Notes: generated by a model from the sequence alone, not told the origin. Shown: positions 1-11,248, counted from the stretch's first letter. The stretch: DNA of 64,000 nt from Brasilonema angustatum HA4187-MV1 (GCA_019359695.1 JAHHGV010000005.1:180419-244418), one strand, 5' to 3'. A program made the numbers and translations.

Positions 1-2829
1 GTGTATCAGCAGGTCCTATTTTCTGCTGCACGCATGACTTGCCTTCTGAATCAATTCCAGCATCTGCTTGAGCAGATCGTTGCAACTCCGGATAGCGAAA
101 TCGGATTATATTCCCTCGTCACACCAGAATCTCGACCTTTGCTTCCAGAACTGAGTGCAGCCTTGCCGGAACCACGGTACGAATTGGTGACTACAATGTT
201 TACCTCTTGGGTAAACTCTGCGCCAGAACACTCAGCAGTCCGCCAAAGCGATGCTCCCAAAGGGAGCCACCCAAGGGGTGAACGCTCCTGGAACTACAAC
301 GAATTGTCCACAAGCGCTCATGCCCTAGCACGGGTTCTGCTGAGTCATGGAGTTAAGCGTGGTGAGGTCGTCGCCGTGTTCGGCTCACGCAGCTTTGGGC
401 TGATTGCCAGTATGATGGGCGTACTCTTGAGTGGCGGTGTGTTACTGACTATCGATCCGAAGCTTCCTGTGCATCGACAGCAAATCATGCTTCAGGAATC
501 GAAGGCAAAGTATTTATTGTGCATCGGTGACGATCAGCCAGAACAGAAGGAGTTATGGAAGTCCCTGGTTACCATCTGCGTAGATCCAGACGCTGGAGTT
601 GGAATAAATTCTGAAACAGACAGCAGTAGTGCAATACACCTACCTCAACTGTCTGGTGACGATGCAGCTTATATTTTCTTTACTTCCGGCACCACAGGTG
701 TTCCTAAAGGTGTGTTGGGGTGTCACAAAGGGATGGCGCATTTTCTCAACTGGCAGCGGCAAACTTTTGCAGTTGGTCAGCAAGACCGCAGTGCCCAATT
801 AACAGGGCTTTCCTTTGATGTCGTCCTTAGGGATGTCTTCCTACCTTTAACCAGTGGAGCAACCCTTTGTCTACCAGCAGAAGGTGATGAATTAGAACCA
901 ACGCGAATTCTACGTTGGTTGGAACGCGAGCAGATATCTGTGCTGCACACTGTTCCAACTCTTGCTCAATCGTGGTTAGTCAATGTACCGCCGGGAGTTT
1001 CTCTACGTGCCTTAAAACGTATCTTCTTTGCTGGAGAACCTCTCAAGGATACACTCATACATCGGTGGAGGGAAACTTTCCCAGAGGGAGGCGAAATTGT
1101 CAATCTTTATGGACCGACAGAAACAACTTTGGCAAAGTGCTTTTACCGAGTCACTGCTGATGTCCTGCCTGGAGTACAACCTGTTGGTTCACCACAGCCA
1201 GAAACCCAGGCACTGGTTTTAGCACAAAATAATCAACTGTGTGGTATTGGTGAACCAGGTCAGATTGTTATACGGACACCATTCCGTAGTTTAGGTTACA
1301 TCAATGCCTCTGAAGAAAATCATTCTCGGTTTGTCAAGAACCCCTTGGGCAACGACGAACAAGATTTGCTTTACTATACAGGCGATCGCGGACGCTATCG
1401 TCCAGATGGTACTCTAGAAATTCTTGGTCGCTTGGATCGTCAAGTAAAGATCCGAGGAGTACGCATTGAACTTAGAGAAATTGAGACGCTGTTAGGTCAA
1501 CACCCCAGTGTACGGGAAGTAGTGGTTATTGCCCGCGAAGACCAACCCGGTGATCAGCGTTTAGTAGCTTACGTTGTTCTACAGCAGGAGCAAGTCAAGA
1601 CAACTGATGAACTGCGGCGCTTTGTGAAGGAGAAGCTGCCCAAATATATGATTCCTTCAGCTTTTGTGATGCTAGACGCTCTACCCCTGACTCCTAACGG
1701 TAAAGTAGATCGTCGAGCTTTGCCAATGCCAGAGCAAGTTAGGCAAGAGGTGGAAGAAACATTTGTTGCTCCCCGCGATGAGATAGAACGCCAGCTGACA
1801 CAGATTTGGGAAGAAGTTTTGGGGATTCAACCCATTAACGTCAAGGATAACTTCTTTGATCTGGGGGGGCATTCCTTACTCGCTGTACGCTTATTCGCTC
1901 AAATAGAGAAGAAATTCGGCACATCCATTCCCCTAGCGACACTTTTTACTTCAGGTACAGTGGAAGCTCTTGCTAAGTTACTATCCAGTAATCAGGAAAA
2001 ATCAAAAACTTCTTGGTCATCGCTGGTAGAAATTCAACCGAAGGGTTCCAAACCACCTTTGTTCTGCGTTCATCCGCTTGGTGGAGAAATTCTGTGTTAC
2101 CGCCCTTTGGCAATGCATCTAGGATCGGATCAACCATTTTATGGATTACAACCACATGGGCTAGATGGGAAACAACCTCCTTATACCCGAGTTGAAGACA
2201 TGGCAGCGCACTACATTAAAGAAATCCAGACGATTCAGCCCAATGGTCCTTACTATCTGGCAGGCTACTCGTTTGGGGGTACAATTGCCTTTGAGATGGC
2301 TCAGCAACTCCACTCTCAAGGTCAGAAAGTGGGTTGTCTAGTTATATTGGATACCTGTCGTCCCGGTTATGAGAAACGATTGCCATTCCATAAGCGAATT
2401 TTCTTGCATCTCAATAATCTTTTACAACTAGGACCTACCTACCTTTGGCAAAAGCTTGCGGGCTGGAGAGAGTGGGGCACGTATTCGCTCAAAGCGAGAT
2501 ACAAGCGTCACTTGAATGTAGTACATCAGTTACCAGAAACTGACAAACACTTAAGCATCATAGACGCCAACGTGCAGGCTAAGAACGAATATATCTTCCA
2601 AGTTTACCCAGGTCGAATGACCCTTTTACGAACTGAAGATAAGAATCGGGAGGACGGTATAGGCATACAATACGATTTTCACTTTGGCTGGCGCGATGTC
2701 ATCGGTGGAGAAATAGATATTCATCACGTTCCCGGATCTCACCTCACCCTGCTTGAGGAACCCCATGTAGAGGTACTCGCAGAGAAATTGAAGGATTGCT
2801 TAGAAAAGGCGTATCATTCAATACAGTGA
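1..2829 (+). CDS. Non-ribosomal peptide synthetase, terminal module (partial, 5' end outside window)
   Basis: The reading frame is open from base 1, so the gene is cut by the window edge. The first ~60 residues look like the tail of a condensation domain. An adenylation domain follows, with core A3 FFTSGTTGVPKG (near residues 226-237), A5 NLYGPTETT, A7 YYTGDRGRYRPDG and A10 NGKVDRRALP. Then comes a peptidyl carrier protein with DNFFDLGGHSLL, where Ser625 is the phosphopantetheine site. Last is a type I thioesterase with GYSFGG (Ser757), Asp784 and GSHL (His914) as a likely catalytic triad. The order (C)-A-PCP-TE marks a termination module that releases a peptide. In the A4 region, SFDVVLRDVF places D, V and R where GrsA has residues 235, 236 and 239; I cannot assign a substrate. 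Odd: residues ~83-95 are encoded by a dispersed repeat also found in the antenna gene near 37 kb. The product is unknown. Confidence 0.93.
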   Translation: MYQQVLFSAARMTCLLNQFQHLLEQIVATPDSEIGLYSLVTPESRPLLPELSAALPEPRYELVTTMFTSWVNSAPEHSAVRQSDAPKGSHPRGERSWNYNELSTSAHALARVLLSHGVKRGEVVAVFGSRSFGLIASMMGVLLSGGVLLTIDPKLPVHRQQIMLQESKAKYLLCIGDDQPEQKELWKSLVTICVDPDAGVGINSETDSSSAIHLPQLSGDDAAYIFFTSGTTGVPKGVLGCHKGMAHFLNWQRQTFAVGQQDRSAQLTGLSFDVVLRDVFLPLTSGATLCLPAEGDELEPTRILRWLEREQISVLHTVPTLAQSWLVNVPPGVSLRALKRIFFAGEPLKDTLIHRWRETFPEGGEIVNLYGPTETTLAKCFYRVTADVLPGVQPVGSPQPETQALVLAQNNQLCGIGEPGQIVIRTPFRSLGYINASEENHSRFVKNPLGNDEQDLLYYTGDRGRYRPDGTLEILGRLDRQVKIRGVRIELREIETLLGQHPSVREVVVIAREDQPGDQRLVAYVVLQQEQVKTTDELRRFVKEKLPKYMIPSAFVMLDALPLTPNGKVDRRALPMPEQVRQEVEETFVAPRDEIERQLTQIWEEVLGIQPINVKDNFFDLGGHSLLAVRLFAQIEKKFGTSIPLATLFTSGTVEALAKLLSSNQEKSKTSWSSLVEIQPKGSKPPLFCVHPLGGEILCYRPLAMHLGSDQPFYGLQPHGLDGKQPPYTRVEDMAAHYIKEIQTIQPNGPYYLAGYSFGGTIAFEMAQQLHSQGQKVGCLVILDTCRPGYEKRLPFHKRIFLHLNNLLQLGPTYLWQKLAGWREWGTYSLKARYKRHLNVVHQLPETDKHLSIIDANVQAKNEYIFQVYPGRMTLLRTEDKNREDGIGIQYDFHFGWRDVIGGEIDIHHVPGSHLTLLEEPHVEVLAEKLKDCLEKAYHSIQ
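246..286 (+). repeat. Dispersed GC-rich repeat inside the NRPS adenylation domain
   Basis: The core GCGATGCTCCCAAAGGGAGC followed by CACCCAAGGGGTGAACGC nearly matches 37007-37045 (there GCGATGCTCCCAAGGGGAGC, then CGCCCAAGGGGCGATCGC). It is made of two short hairpins. Here it encodes a DAPKGSHPRGE-like insert between the start of the A domain and its first core motif, a loop that tolerates extra residues. In the antenna gene it is read in another frame. Confidence 0.75.
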
Positions 2830-2847
2830 AGTCAACAATAGCTGTCA

Positions 2848-2910
2848 CCCGTACATGATGCAAAATGTACGGGCTGTACAAGTCAAGCCTGCAGAGCAGG
2901 CTTGACTTGT
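2848..2910. terminator. Two successive hairpins downstream of the NRPS gene
   Basis: A 9-bp stem (CCCGTACAT at 2848-2856 with ATGTACGGG at 2865-2873) is followed at once by a perfect 15-bp stem (ACAAGTCAAGCCTGC at 2878-2892 with its complement at 2896-2910, loop AGA). Neither has a strong T run on its 3' side. They could act as a bidirectional transcription end or simply be a dispersed palindromic repeat. The position 19 bases after the NRPS stop favours termination. Confidence 0.5.
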
Positions 2911-3059
2911 ATAGCCGAGGCTTTGCGCTGTTCCCGAGTTGTTGGAGCACCAGAACCTACCGCTTCAAACTATGCACTGCAAGCACGCTATATCAACTTT
3001 TGAATTTAATGCATCTCGTGACAATTGAAACACAGTGTGATAGCTTGTAACAAAAACTC

Positions 3060-6000
3060 ATGCAGCCAACTCAAACACAAACCCTTAATAAACATAATCG
3101 CTTTAGTATTGCAACACAGCAGAATCAGCCCAGCAGTGTTCTTTCTAGAAGCTTAGTATTCATAGACACAGCCGTAGCGGATTATCAAACCTTAATGTCT
3201 GGAGTGGAGAAGGGCACACAGGTGATACTCCTGCACCCAGAATGGGATGGTGTCGAGCAAATCACTACTGCATTGTCTCAGCGAGCAGACGATATAACCA
3301 CAGTCCATATAGTTTCACACGGTTCACCAGGATGCTTGTATCTGGGCAATAGCTGCTTGAACTTAAAAACCCTAGAATTCTACGCCAGTCTCTTAGAGGG
3401 ATGGTTTCCAAAGGGTTCTACTCCCTCGTTGTTGCTCTATGGCTGCAACATTGCAGCCACAGACATCGGCATCGAATTCATAGCCAAATTGCGCCAAAAA
3501 ACAGGAGCAAAAATAGCTGCTTCCACTACCCCCACAGGGAATCCAGCTTTAGGCGGTAACTGGAAACTGGAAGTGAGTACACAGAAAATGACGATATCGT
3601 TGGCATTTCCTGTTGTAACTCAAGTCGCATATACTGGGGTGTTAAACCCTAGCCGCGTCTCCGTAGGTGCAAGCGGTAACCAGACAAATAACAACTCGTT
3701 GAGCCCAGCCATCTCGACTTCGGGGCGTTATGTAGCATTTCGGTCTGATGCCAGCAATTTAGTAGCAGATGACACAAATAACTATAGTGATATTTTTGTC
3801 TACGATACTCAGACAGGCATTACCAATCGCGTTTCTGTAGGTTCAGGGAGTGTCGAGGAAAATAACGCTGCTAATGGGCGTCCTGCTATCTCGGGAGATG
3901 GACGTTATGTGGCATTTGAGTCATATGCCAGCAACTTAGTAGCAGATGACACGAATGATTTTAGTGACATCTTTGTCTATGATACTCAAACACGCACCAC
4001 CAGTCGTACTTCCGTAGATTCACAGGGTAATGAGGGGAATAACGTATCCTTATCCCCCACCATCTCGGGAGATGGACGTTATCTGGCGTTTGAGTCATAT
4101 GCCAGCAACTTAGTAGCAGATGACACGAATGACTTTAATGACATCTTTGTCTATGATACTCAAACACGCACCACCAGCCGCGTTTCAGTAGATTCACAGG
4201 GAACTCAAGGAAATAATGCATCTTTCTCTCCTGCAATTTCGGCAGATGGACGTTATGTGGCGTTTGATTCATTTGCTAGCAACTTAGTTCCTGACGATAC
4301 AAACAACACTCGTGACGTCTTCCTCTATAACACTCAAACACGCACTACTAGCCGCGTTTCCGTAGATTCACAGGGCAATCAAGGGAATAATGCATCTTTT
4401 TCGCCCGTCATTTCGACAGATGGACGTTATCTGGCATTTGAGTCATATGCTAACAACTTGGTGCCAGGAGACACTAACGACACTGGTGACATCTTTCTCT
4501 ATGACACCCAAACACGCACCACCAGCCGCATTTCCGTAGATTCACAGGGCAATCAGGGAAATAACGAATCCTTCTCCCCCAGCATCTCGGCAGATGGACG
4601 TTATGTGGCATATGCTTCATATGCTAACAACTTAGTAGCAGGAGACACTAATAACACTGCCGACATTTTTGTCTACGACACTCAAACACGCACCACCAAA
4701 CGTGTTTCTATAGATTCACAAAACAATCAGGGAAATGACTTATCCTACAACTCCGTCATCTCCGGTTCGGGACGTTATGTCGCCTATGAGTCATATGCCA
4801 GCAACTTAGTAACAGGAGACACTAATAACAGCCGTGACATCTTCCTCTACGACACTATAACCAACAATGCCCCAACAAACTTGGCGTTGAGTGCTACTAG
4901 CGTAGATGACAAGGTGCCTGCGGCAACACAAATTGGCCTTTTCACTAGCATAGATCCAGATACAAACGACCAGCACACTTACAGCTTAGTGACGGGGACG
5001 GGCGATACTGATAATGCCGTCTTTACTATTAATGGCGACAAACTACTCATTAATAATTCCCCCAACTTTGCAAGCAAATCTAGTTACAACATCCGCGCCC
5101 GTACTACTGACAACGGTGGACTCTACTTTGACAGACAGTTCACTATCAACGTCAATCAGGGCGTCGATAAGAGCGTTGATAAGGGTGTTGATAAGGGCGT
5201 TGATAAGGGTAATCCCTCTGTTCCACCTACTCAACCCACAACAACTCCTCAGTTAACTCAAATTGCTTCTGATGTTTTCAACATTACAGGTAATAGTAGT
5301 CAAACCAAACTTTCAGTTAAGCTCACAGATCATAGTTCTTCACTTGTCAATGAAGTAGGAGTATTTACTGTTGACGATGCACAAGGTCGAATCAACGGTA
5401 TTCTCCCTGGTAGCGCTGGATACAGCGAAGCTGCCTTGAATCGATCTCAGGTTATTTTCTCTGCTCTTGCTAATACCCCAAATGGATTTGATACCGACCT
5501 GACACGTAAATTGGCGTTCGACTCAAATGCCAACTTGAGATTTTATTTAGTACCTGACAGCACCACAGATTCAGTGTTGTTTGATAATACCTCTTCAACA
5601 AAAGTGGTGTTTCCATCTGCAGCAAATTTCAAAGTCGAAAGCTTGAACAACGGAGAGTTCTCTTTGGCTTGGAAAGATCCATTAAATCAAAATGGTGACT
5701 TCAATGCTTTGGGAATCAACGTGAAAGCAACAAATGAAGAATTTTCTTTAGGTAGCAGTCTGCAAGGAAAACCGCAAGATCAACTAATCGACTTGCGACA
5801 AGTTAACACTCAAGTCAAAGCTGATTTTGTTCTCAACAGAGAAGCTGCTTTTAGTGACTTTATTGGTTTCTACAAAATAGCAGATGACAAGGGTGGTATT
5901 GATACCAATGGTGACGGTATTGTTGACCTCCGTCCAGGAGATGCTGGTTATGCACAAGCTGCTGTTAAAGGACGTGTTCCTGGCATTGACTTGACGGTGA

Positions 6001-6272
6001 ACAACCACGCAACAGCAAATTTCACTGGAATTTTCAATGGTGGTTCGCTGTATGCCCCGTTCATGATCGTCAATGGGAAACCTGATGCACTTTTAGATAG
6101 TAATTCCAATAACGATCCACAAGTTTATTTTTCATTCTTGGGTGCTAATTCTGACAAAACGGATCATGTTTCTCTGTTGGGAGATAACGTTTTTGGTTTT
6201 GAGGATCTGGTTAATGGCGGTGACAAGGATTACAACGATGTAACTGTGCGAATCAATTTGAGTAAGGCGTGA
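3060..6272 (+). CDS. DUF4347 / seven-bladed propeller / DUF4114 surface or secreted protein
   Basis: A modular 1070-residue protein. Residues ~28-190 form a DUF4347 domain (LVFIDTAVADYQTL, IVSHGSPG, LLLYGCNIA). Residues ~196-610 hold seven near-identical ~58-residue repeats with the pattern SGRYVAFESYASNLV...DTN..DIFVYDTQTRTT, which is the PD40/TolB-like unit of a seven-bladed beta-propeller. A cadherin-like stretch follows, then a linker of four tandem VDKG-type tetrapeptides, then two DUF4114-like modules, the last ending FGFEDLVNGGDKDYNDV, an Asp-rich, probably calcium-binding motif. No classical signal peptide is visible; cyanobacterial DUF4347 proteins of this design are usually taken as large exported proteins with an internal or C-terminal export signal. 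The role is unknown. Neighbours are an NRPS gene upstream and a multicopper oxidase 52 bases downstream, perhaps co-transcribed. Confidence 0.88.
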   Translation: MQPTQTQTLNKHNRFSIATQQNQPSSVLSRSLVFIDTAVADYQTLMSGVEKGTQVILLHPEWDGVEQITTALSQRADDITTVHIVSHGSPGCLYLGNSCLNLKTLEFYASLLEGWFPKGSTPSLLLYGCNIAATDIGIEFIAKLRQKTGAKIAASTTPTGNPALGGNWKLEVSTQKMTISLAFPVVTQVAYTGVLNPSRVSVGASGNQTNNNSLSPAISTSGRYVAFRSDASNLVADDTNNYSDIFVYDTQTGITNRVSVGSGSVEENNAANGRPAISGDGRYVAFESYASNLVADDTNDFSDIFVYDTQTRTTSRTSVDSQGNEGNNVSLSPTISGDGRYLAFESYASNLVADDTNDFNDIFVYDTQTRTTSRVSVDSQGTQGNNASFSPAISADGRYVAFDSFASNLVPDDTNNTRDVFLYNTQTRTTSRVSVDSQGNQGNNASFSPVISTDGRYLAFESYANNLVPGDTNDTGDIFLYDTQTRTTSRISVDSQGNQGNNESFSPSISADGRYVAYASYANNLVAGDTNNTADIFVYDTQTRTTKRVSIDSQNNQGNDLSYNSVISGSGRYVAYESYASNLVTGDTNNSRDIFLYDTITNNAPTNLALSATSVDDKVPAATQIGLFTSIDPDTNDQHTYSLVTGTGDTDNAVFTINGDKLLINNSPNFASKSSYNIRARTTDNGGLYFDRQFTINVNQGVDKSVDKGVDKGVDKGNPSVPPTQPTTTPQLTQIASDVFNITGNSSQTKLSVKLTDHSSSLVNEVGVFTVDDAQGRINGILPGSAGYSEAALNRSQVIFSALANTPNGFDTDLTRKLAFDSNANLRFYLVPDSTTDSVLFDNTSSTKVVFPSAANFKVESLNNGEFSLAWKDPLNQNGDFNALGINVKATNEEFSLGSSLQGKPQDQLIDLRQVNTQVKADFVLNREAAFSDFIGFYKIADDKGGIDTNGDGIVDLRPGDAGYAQAAVKGRVPGIDLTVNNHATANFTGIFNGGSLYAPFMIVNGKPDALLDSNSNNDPQVYFSFLGANSDKTDHVSLLGDNVFGFEDLVNGGDKDYNDVTVRINLSKA

Positions 6273-6324
6273 TTATACGCATTATTATAGTTTAAATTAT
6301 ACAAAAAACTAGAGAGATGTGACT

Positions 6325-7821
6325 ATGAAGAGAATCAGCAGACGTGAAGCAATGAAGATCGTAGCCCTTGCGGGAGGTACCGTTTTACTTCCTGTAGGAC
6401 TTCAGTATCGAGGATACACTCAAACAGTCAGTGGAACAGTCGCGCCATTTACACTTTCCTTTCGCACACCACCAGTGTTGAACCCAGTACGTAGCGATTC
6501 AACAACTGACTACTACCAAATTAAAATGCAGAAGGGTCAAGTAGACATTTTACCTGGACGCACTACCGAGGTTTGGGGTTATAACGGTATATTTCCCGGT
6601 CCCATAATTAAACAGCGTGCAAACCGGGTATCAACTGTACGGTTTATCAATAATCTTGATGTGAATACATCAGTTCACCTGCATGGAATGACATCTTCGC
6701 CCCAGTACGATGGCTACACTTTGGATTTCATTTCTCCAGGTTATTACAAAGATTACGTTTATTCCAACTCCCGAGCTGCTAATTTCTGGTTCCACGACCA
6801 CGCGCTTGCTCAGACTAGCAAAAATGTGTATATGGGATTAGCTGCAATGTATATCGTCCAAGATGATCAAGAACTTGGGTTGCCACTTCCCAAAGGAAAT
6901 TATGATATTCCTCTGATCATCCAGGATAGGCAATTTGCGTCTGATAATTCACTCATTTTTGATAATCGAAATCAGACCAGTGTGATGGGTGACACAATTG
7001 TAGTCAACGGCGTACCTTGGCCCCGTATGGAGGTAGCTAACCGCAAGTACCGTTTCCGAGTGTTAAACGCATCAAGTTCCCGCTCTTATGGACTTGCTCT
7101 GAGTACAGGTGATGCGTTGACTGTGATTGGTACTGATGGTGGGTTAATGTCTGCACCAGTGAATACTCAAAACATACGTCTTGCTCCGGCAGAACGCTAT
7201 GACTTAATTATCGATTTCTCCAAATATGCCTTAGGGACTCAGGTAGAACTGCAAAATCTTCCACTACCACATAACCTTGTTTTCGCCAACACAGACAAAA
7301 TTATGCGCTTTGATGTAGTGCGTTCTGAAACAGATGACAGCGTTGTTCCTAGCACACTACGCAATATTCAATTTATTCCAGAATCCTCAGCTGTACGAAC
7401 TCGCAACTTCACAGTGGAGCAGAATAGTAATGGAATGTGGGTGATCAATGGTAATGGGTGGGACCGAAATCGAGTGGATGCAAATCCTCAACTGGAAGAC
7501 GTGGAAATATGGACATTTAGCAACACCGCAAATCTCTCGTTTCATCCAATGCACCTCCACCTCATTGATGCTCAAATACTTGACCGTAATGGTCAACAGC
7601 CTTTTCCTTATGAGGTTGGTCTGAAGGATGTCGCCTACGTTGGTGAAAATGAGACAGTACGGGTGATTGGGAGGTTTAGACCTTTTGCGGGTAAATTTAT
7701 GTACCATTGCCACAACATGGTTCATGAAGACCACGACATGATGAGTCAGTTTCAAGTGGGGCAAGGCGGGATAAATCCGATGTCAGCCCCAGCCAGACCG
7801 CTTCCAGCACCACCGCTTTAA
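6325..7821 (+). CDS. Tat-exported multicopper oxidase (laccase/bilirubin oxidase-like)
   Basis: 498 residues from the ATG at 6325; a GTG two codons earlier is possible, but the ATG follows a GAGAG-rich stretch more suitably. The N-terminus KRISRREAMKIVALAGG is a twin-arginine signal, so the enzyme folds with its copper before export to the periplasm. All four copper-ligand motifs are present: HLHGM, WFHDHA, HPMHLHL and the C-terminal HCHNMVHEDHDM, with Met as the likely type-1 axial ligand. It should oxidise phenolics, bilirubin-like compounds or metal ions using O2. Length and motifs match the CotA/bilirubin oxidase/FtsP group. The substrate cannot be read from sequence. It lies just downstream of the propeller protein on the same strand. 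Confidence 0.92.
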   Translation: MKRISRREAMKIVALAGGTVLLPVGLQYRGYTQTVSGTVAPFTLSFRTPPVLNPVRSDSTTDYYQIKMQKGQVDILPGRTTEVWGYNGIFPGPIIKQRANRVSTVRFINNLDVNTSVHLHGMTSSPQYDGYTLDFISPGYYKDYVYSNSRAANFWFHDHALAQTSKNVYMGLAAMYIVQDDQELGLPLPKGNYDIPLIIQDRQFASDNSLIFDNRNQTSVMGDTIVVNGVPWPRMEVANRKYRFRVLNASSSRSYGLALSTGDALTVIGTDGGLMSAPVNTQNIRLAPAERYDLIIDFSKYALGTQVELQNLPLPHNLVFANTDKIMRFDVVRSETDDSVVPSTLRNIQFIPESSAVRTRNFTVEQNSNGMWVINGNGWDRNRVDANPQLEDVEIWTFSNTANLSFHPMHLHLIDAQILDRNGQQPFPYEVGLKDVAYVGENETVRVIGRFRPFAGKFMYHCHNMVHEDHDMMSQFQVGQGGINPMSAPARPLPAPPL

Positions 7822-7847
7822 ATTTATATTTCCTCAAGCCAGGAGTG

Positions 7848-8693
7848 TCAAACCGTTAATGAAAGCGCATGGTGACGGATGTGATCCTCAATAAAACTGG
7901 CGATGAAATAATAACTGTGGTCATAGCCATCTTGATAACGCAAGTTTAGCGGCTGGTTAACTGCTGCACAAACTTGCTCTAACACCTCAGGTAGCAACTG
8001 CTGACTAAGAAATTTATCAGCCGTACCTTGATCGATGAGAATCGGACTGTGGTATCGTGTTTGCCTGACCAATTCACTGGCATCGTAAGCACGCCAACTT
8101 TCCTTATCCTCACCAAGGTATCGGCTAAACGCCTTTTCACCCCAAGGACAGCGCATTGGTGCGGCGATGGGTGCAAAAGCTGAGACTGATTTGTATTGCT
8201 GGGGATTTCTCAAAGCGCAAACAAGCGCACCATGTCCCCCCATTGAATGACCGAAAATGCCTTGTTTCTCTGGTTGTGCAGGAAAATGTTCGGCAATTAA
8301 AGCAGGCAATTCTTGCACAACATAGCTATACATTCGGTAGTGAGACGCCCAAGGTTCAACAGTTGCATCCACATAAAAGCCAGCACCTGTCCCAAAGTCC
8401 CAGTCGTCATCCTCACCAGGAATACCAGTGTTGCGGGGACTAGTATCTGGTGCAACCAGCATTAAACCGTATTTTGCCGCATATTGCTGTGCCCCAGCTT
8501 TAATCATAAAGTTTTCTTCTGTGCTAGCCAAACCAGAGAGGAAATAAAGAACTGGTACTGGTTTTTGGGTGGCTTGCGGTGGTTGGTAGACAGCAAAGCG
8601 CATTTCCCCGTTACAGGTAGAGGAGGGATGAGTATAGAAGCCGAGTTTACCACCGAAGGATTTATATTCTGAGGTGAGGTTGGGGTTAGTCAT
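7848..8693 (-). CDS. S-formylglutathione hydrolase
   Basis: A 281-residue alpha/beta-hydrolase of the esterase D family. It hydrolyses S-formylglutathione to formate and glutathione, the second step of glutathione-dependent formaldehyde detoxification. Visible are the nucleophile elbow GHSMGGHGAL, the oxyanion-side motif FLSGLASTEENF, the family block APDTSPRNTG, an acid in DQGTADKF and a late histidine in GYDHSYYF. Length is typical. The partner dehydrogenase lies on the same strand at 10076-11188, separated by a DUF1016 nuclease gene, so the pair may be one transcription unit read right to left. Confidence 0.95.
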   Translation of the reverse strand: MTNPNLTSEYKSFGGKLGFYTHPSSTCNGEMRFAVYQPPQATQKPVPVLYFLSGLASTEENFMIKAGAQQYAAKYGLMLVAPDTSPRNTGIPGEDDDWDFGTGAGFYVDATVEPWASHYRMYSYVVQELPALIAEHFPAQPEKQGIFGHSMGGHGALVCALRNPQQYKSVSAFAPIAAPMRCPWGEKAFSRYLGEDKESWRAYDASELVRQTRYHSPILIDQGTADKFLSQQLLPEVLEQVCAAVNQPLNLRYQDGYDHSYYFIASFIEDHIRHHALSLTV

Positions 8694-8756
8694 GAGTGTT
8701 GAAATTTGGTTACTTTTACTGTCTCATAACTCACTTCTTTTGTGGTAATTGAGACT

Positions 8757-9773
8757 TTAAAACCCTTCTAACAATTTTGCTACCTGTTCCGGTGCAGGAA
8801 GTTTATCCTGTAACTCTTGCGGTAACGTTGAAACTATCCGATAAGTCGCCACACCAATAGGTTTATTCGACTCCCTCAACGCATATTCCACAATAGTTTT
8901 ATCTTTCAACTTACAGAGAATAATACCCACCGAAGGGTTTTCATCCTCTAATCTTACTTTGTCATCTAACGCTGCCAAGTAAAACTGCATTTTACCCACA
9001 TATTCTGGCAAAAATTCACCGATTTTTAACTCAATAGCCACCAAACACTTCAAGCGGCGATGAAATAATAATAAATCAATAAAATATTCTTTATCACTAA
9101 TTTCTAAACGATACTGACTACCGATAAATGTAAACATTCCGCCCATTTCTACAAGAAATGGTTCCACCTTCGTCAAAATAGCTTGCTCTAACTGACGCTC
9201 ACTATGTTCGTCTGCTAGTTCTAAAAAGTCAAATGTATACTCATCTTTAACCGCTAATTTTGCTTTGTTACGAATACTCTCTGGAACAGTTTGGTCAAAA
9301 TTAGTTTGATTGAGTAAAGTTTTCTCATAACTTTGATTTTCAATCTGGTTCATTAAAACATTTTTAGTCCAGCCAAACTTCCGCGTCATGCGGATATAAA
9401 ATTCTTGTTCGAGGTCGTCTTTACACTTCTCCATAATGACCAGATTGTGAGTCCAGCCAATTTCTCGCACCATTGGTGCGAGTTTTTCATTATTCACATA
9501 AGTTTCATAAAAAAGTTTCATTCGCCAAAGATTGGCAATTGAAAATCCTTGTATGCCAGGAAACTCTATTTGTAAGTCTTGAGAGAGATTTTTGACCACC
9601 GACTTCCCCCAAGTTTCCCCCTGTTGACGACTAACAATTAACCTCCCAATGTCCCAGTAGAGAGCAATTAATTCTTTGTTAACTGCTTTTAACGCTTCAT
9701 ACTGGGCTGCACGAATACGCTGTTTAACAGCAATTAGCCATTTACTATAATTCTCTAGATTGAGTTCACTCAT
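8757..9773 (-). CDS. DUF1016 (YhcG-type) PD-(D/E)XK nuclease
   Basis: 338 residues. The N-terminal half (YSKWLIAVKQRIRAAQYEAL, then WGKSVVKNLSQDL) is the helical DUF1016 N-terminal region. The C-terminal half carries a PD-(D/E)XK nuclease core: IDLLLFHRRLKCLVAIELKIG with the Asp and the E-x-K of the active site, then YVGKMQFYLAALDD. Family members are often found beside restriction-modification or other defence genes, or alone, and are presumed nucleic-acid endonucleases. Here it sits between two formaldehyde-detoxification genes, with no methylase or restriction partner nearby, so it looks like an insertion into that unit. Its target is unknown. Confidence 0.9.
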   Translation of the reverse strand: MSELNLENYSKWLIAVKQRIRAAQYEALKAVNKELIALYWDIGRLIVSRQQGETWGKSVVKNLSQDLQIEFPGIQGFSIANLWRMKLFYETYVNNEKLAPMVREIGWTHNLVIMEKCKDDLEQEFYIRMTRKFGWTKNVLMNQIENQSYEKTLLNQTNFDQTVPESIRNKAKLAVKDEYTFDFLELADEHSERQLEQAILTKVEPFLVEMGGMFTFIGSQYRLEISDKEYFIDLLLFHRRLKCLVAIELKIGEFLPEYVGKMQFYLAALDDKVRLEDENPSVGIILCKLKDKTIVEYALRESNKPIGVATYRIVSTLPQELQDKLPAPEQVAKLLEGF

Positions 9774-9954
9774 AGGGAATTTTTGATAAATGAATTACAA
9801 TTATAGAATTGAAGTAGCCAACGCAAAAATCTGCCCGATACGACATCTTCAGCGTCTCTCGCGAAATCGGTAGCAGTTGCAAATCTATGTTCTCAAAGAT
9901 GCGTGGCATGATTTCATAGTATACAAATCTCAACAGGCAGAGCCTCATGGAATG

Positions 9955-10050
9955 CATTCCCAGCCAGAGACTGGGAACGAGGGAACGAGGGAAACGAGGG
10001 AACGAGGGAACGAGGGAAGAGGCTGGGAACGAGAGGAACGAGGTAAACCA
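9955..10050. repeat. GGGAACGAGG short-unit repeat tract
   Basis: In the 302-base gap between the DUF1016 gene and the formaldehyde dehydrogenase, a GC-rich tract repeats GGGAACGA units about eight times after CCAGAGACTGGGAACG, itself a small hairpin. A related sequence (CGTTCCCATCC, AGGATGGGAA, CCTGGGAACGAGG) occurs inside the RT-Cas1 linker at 18048-18175. Any open frame across it is repeat-encoded and I do not call it a gene. Nothing else is seen in this gap. Confidence 0.8.
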
Positions 10051-10075
10051 GGAAAATTTCTGTGTGCTTCCTTAA

Positions 10076-11200
<1,125 letters not shown>

Positions 11201-11248
11201 TCATCAGAAATTCAAAATTTGCCCTACAGGGACGCTACAAGTTAGTTT

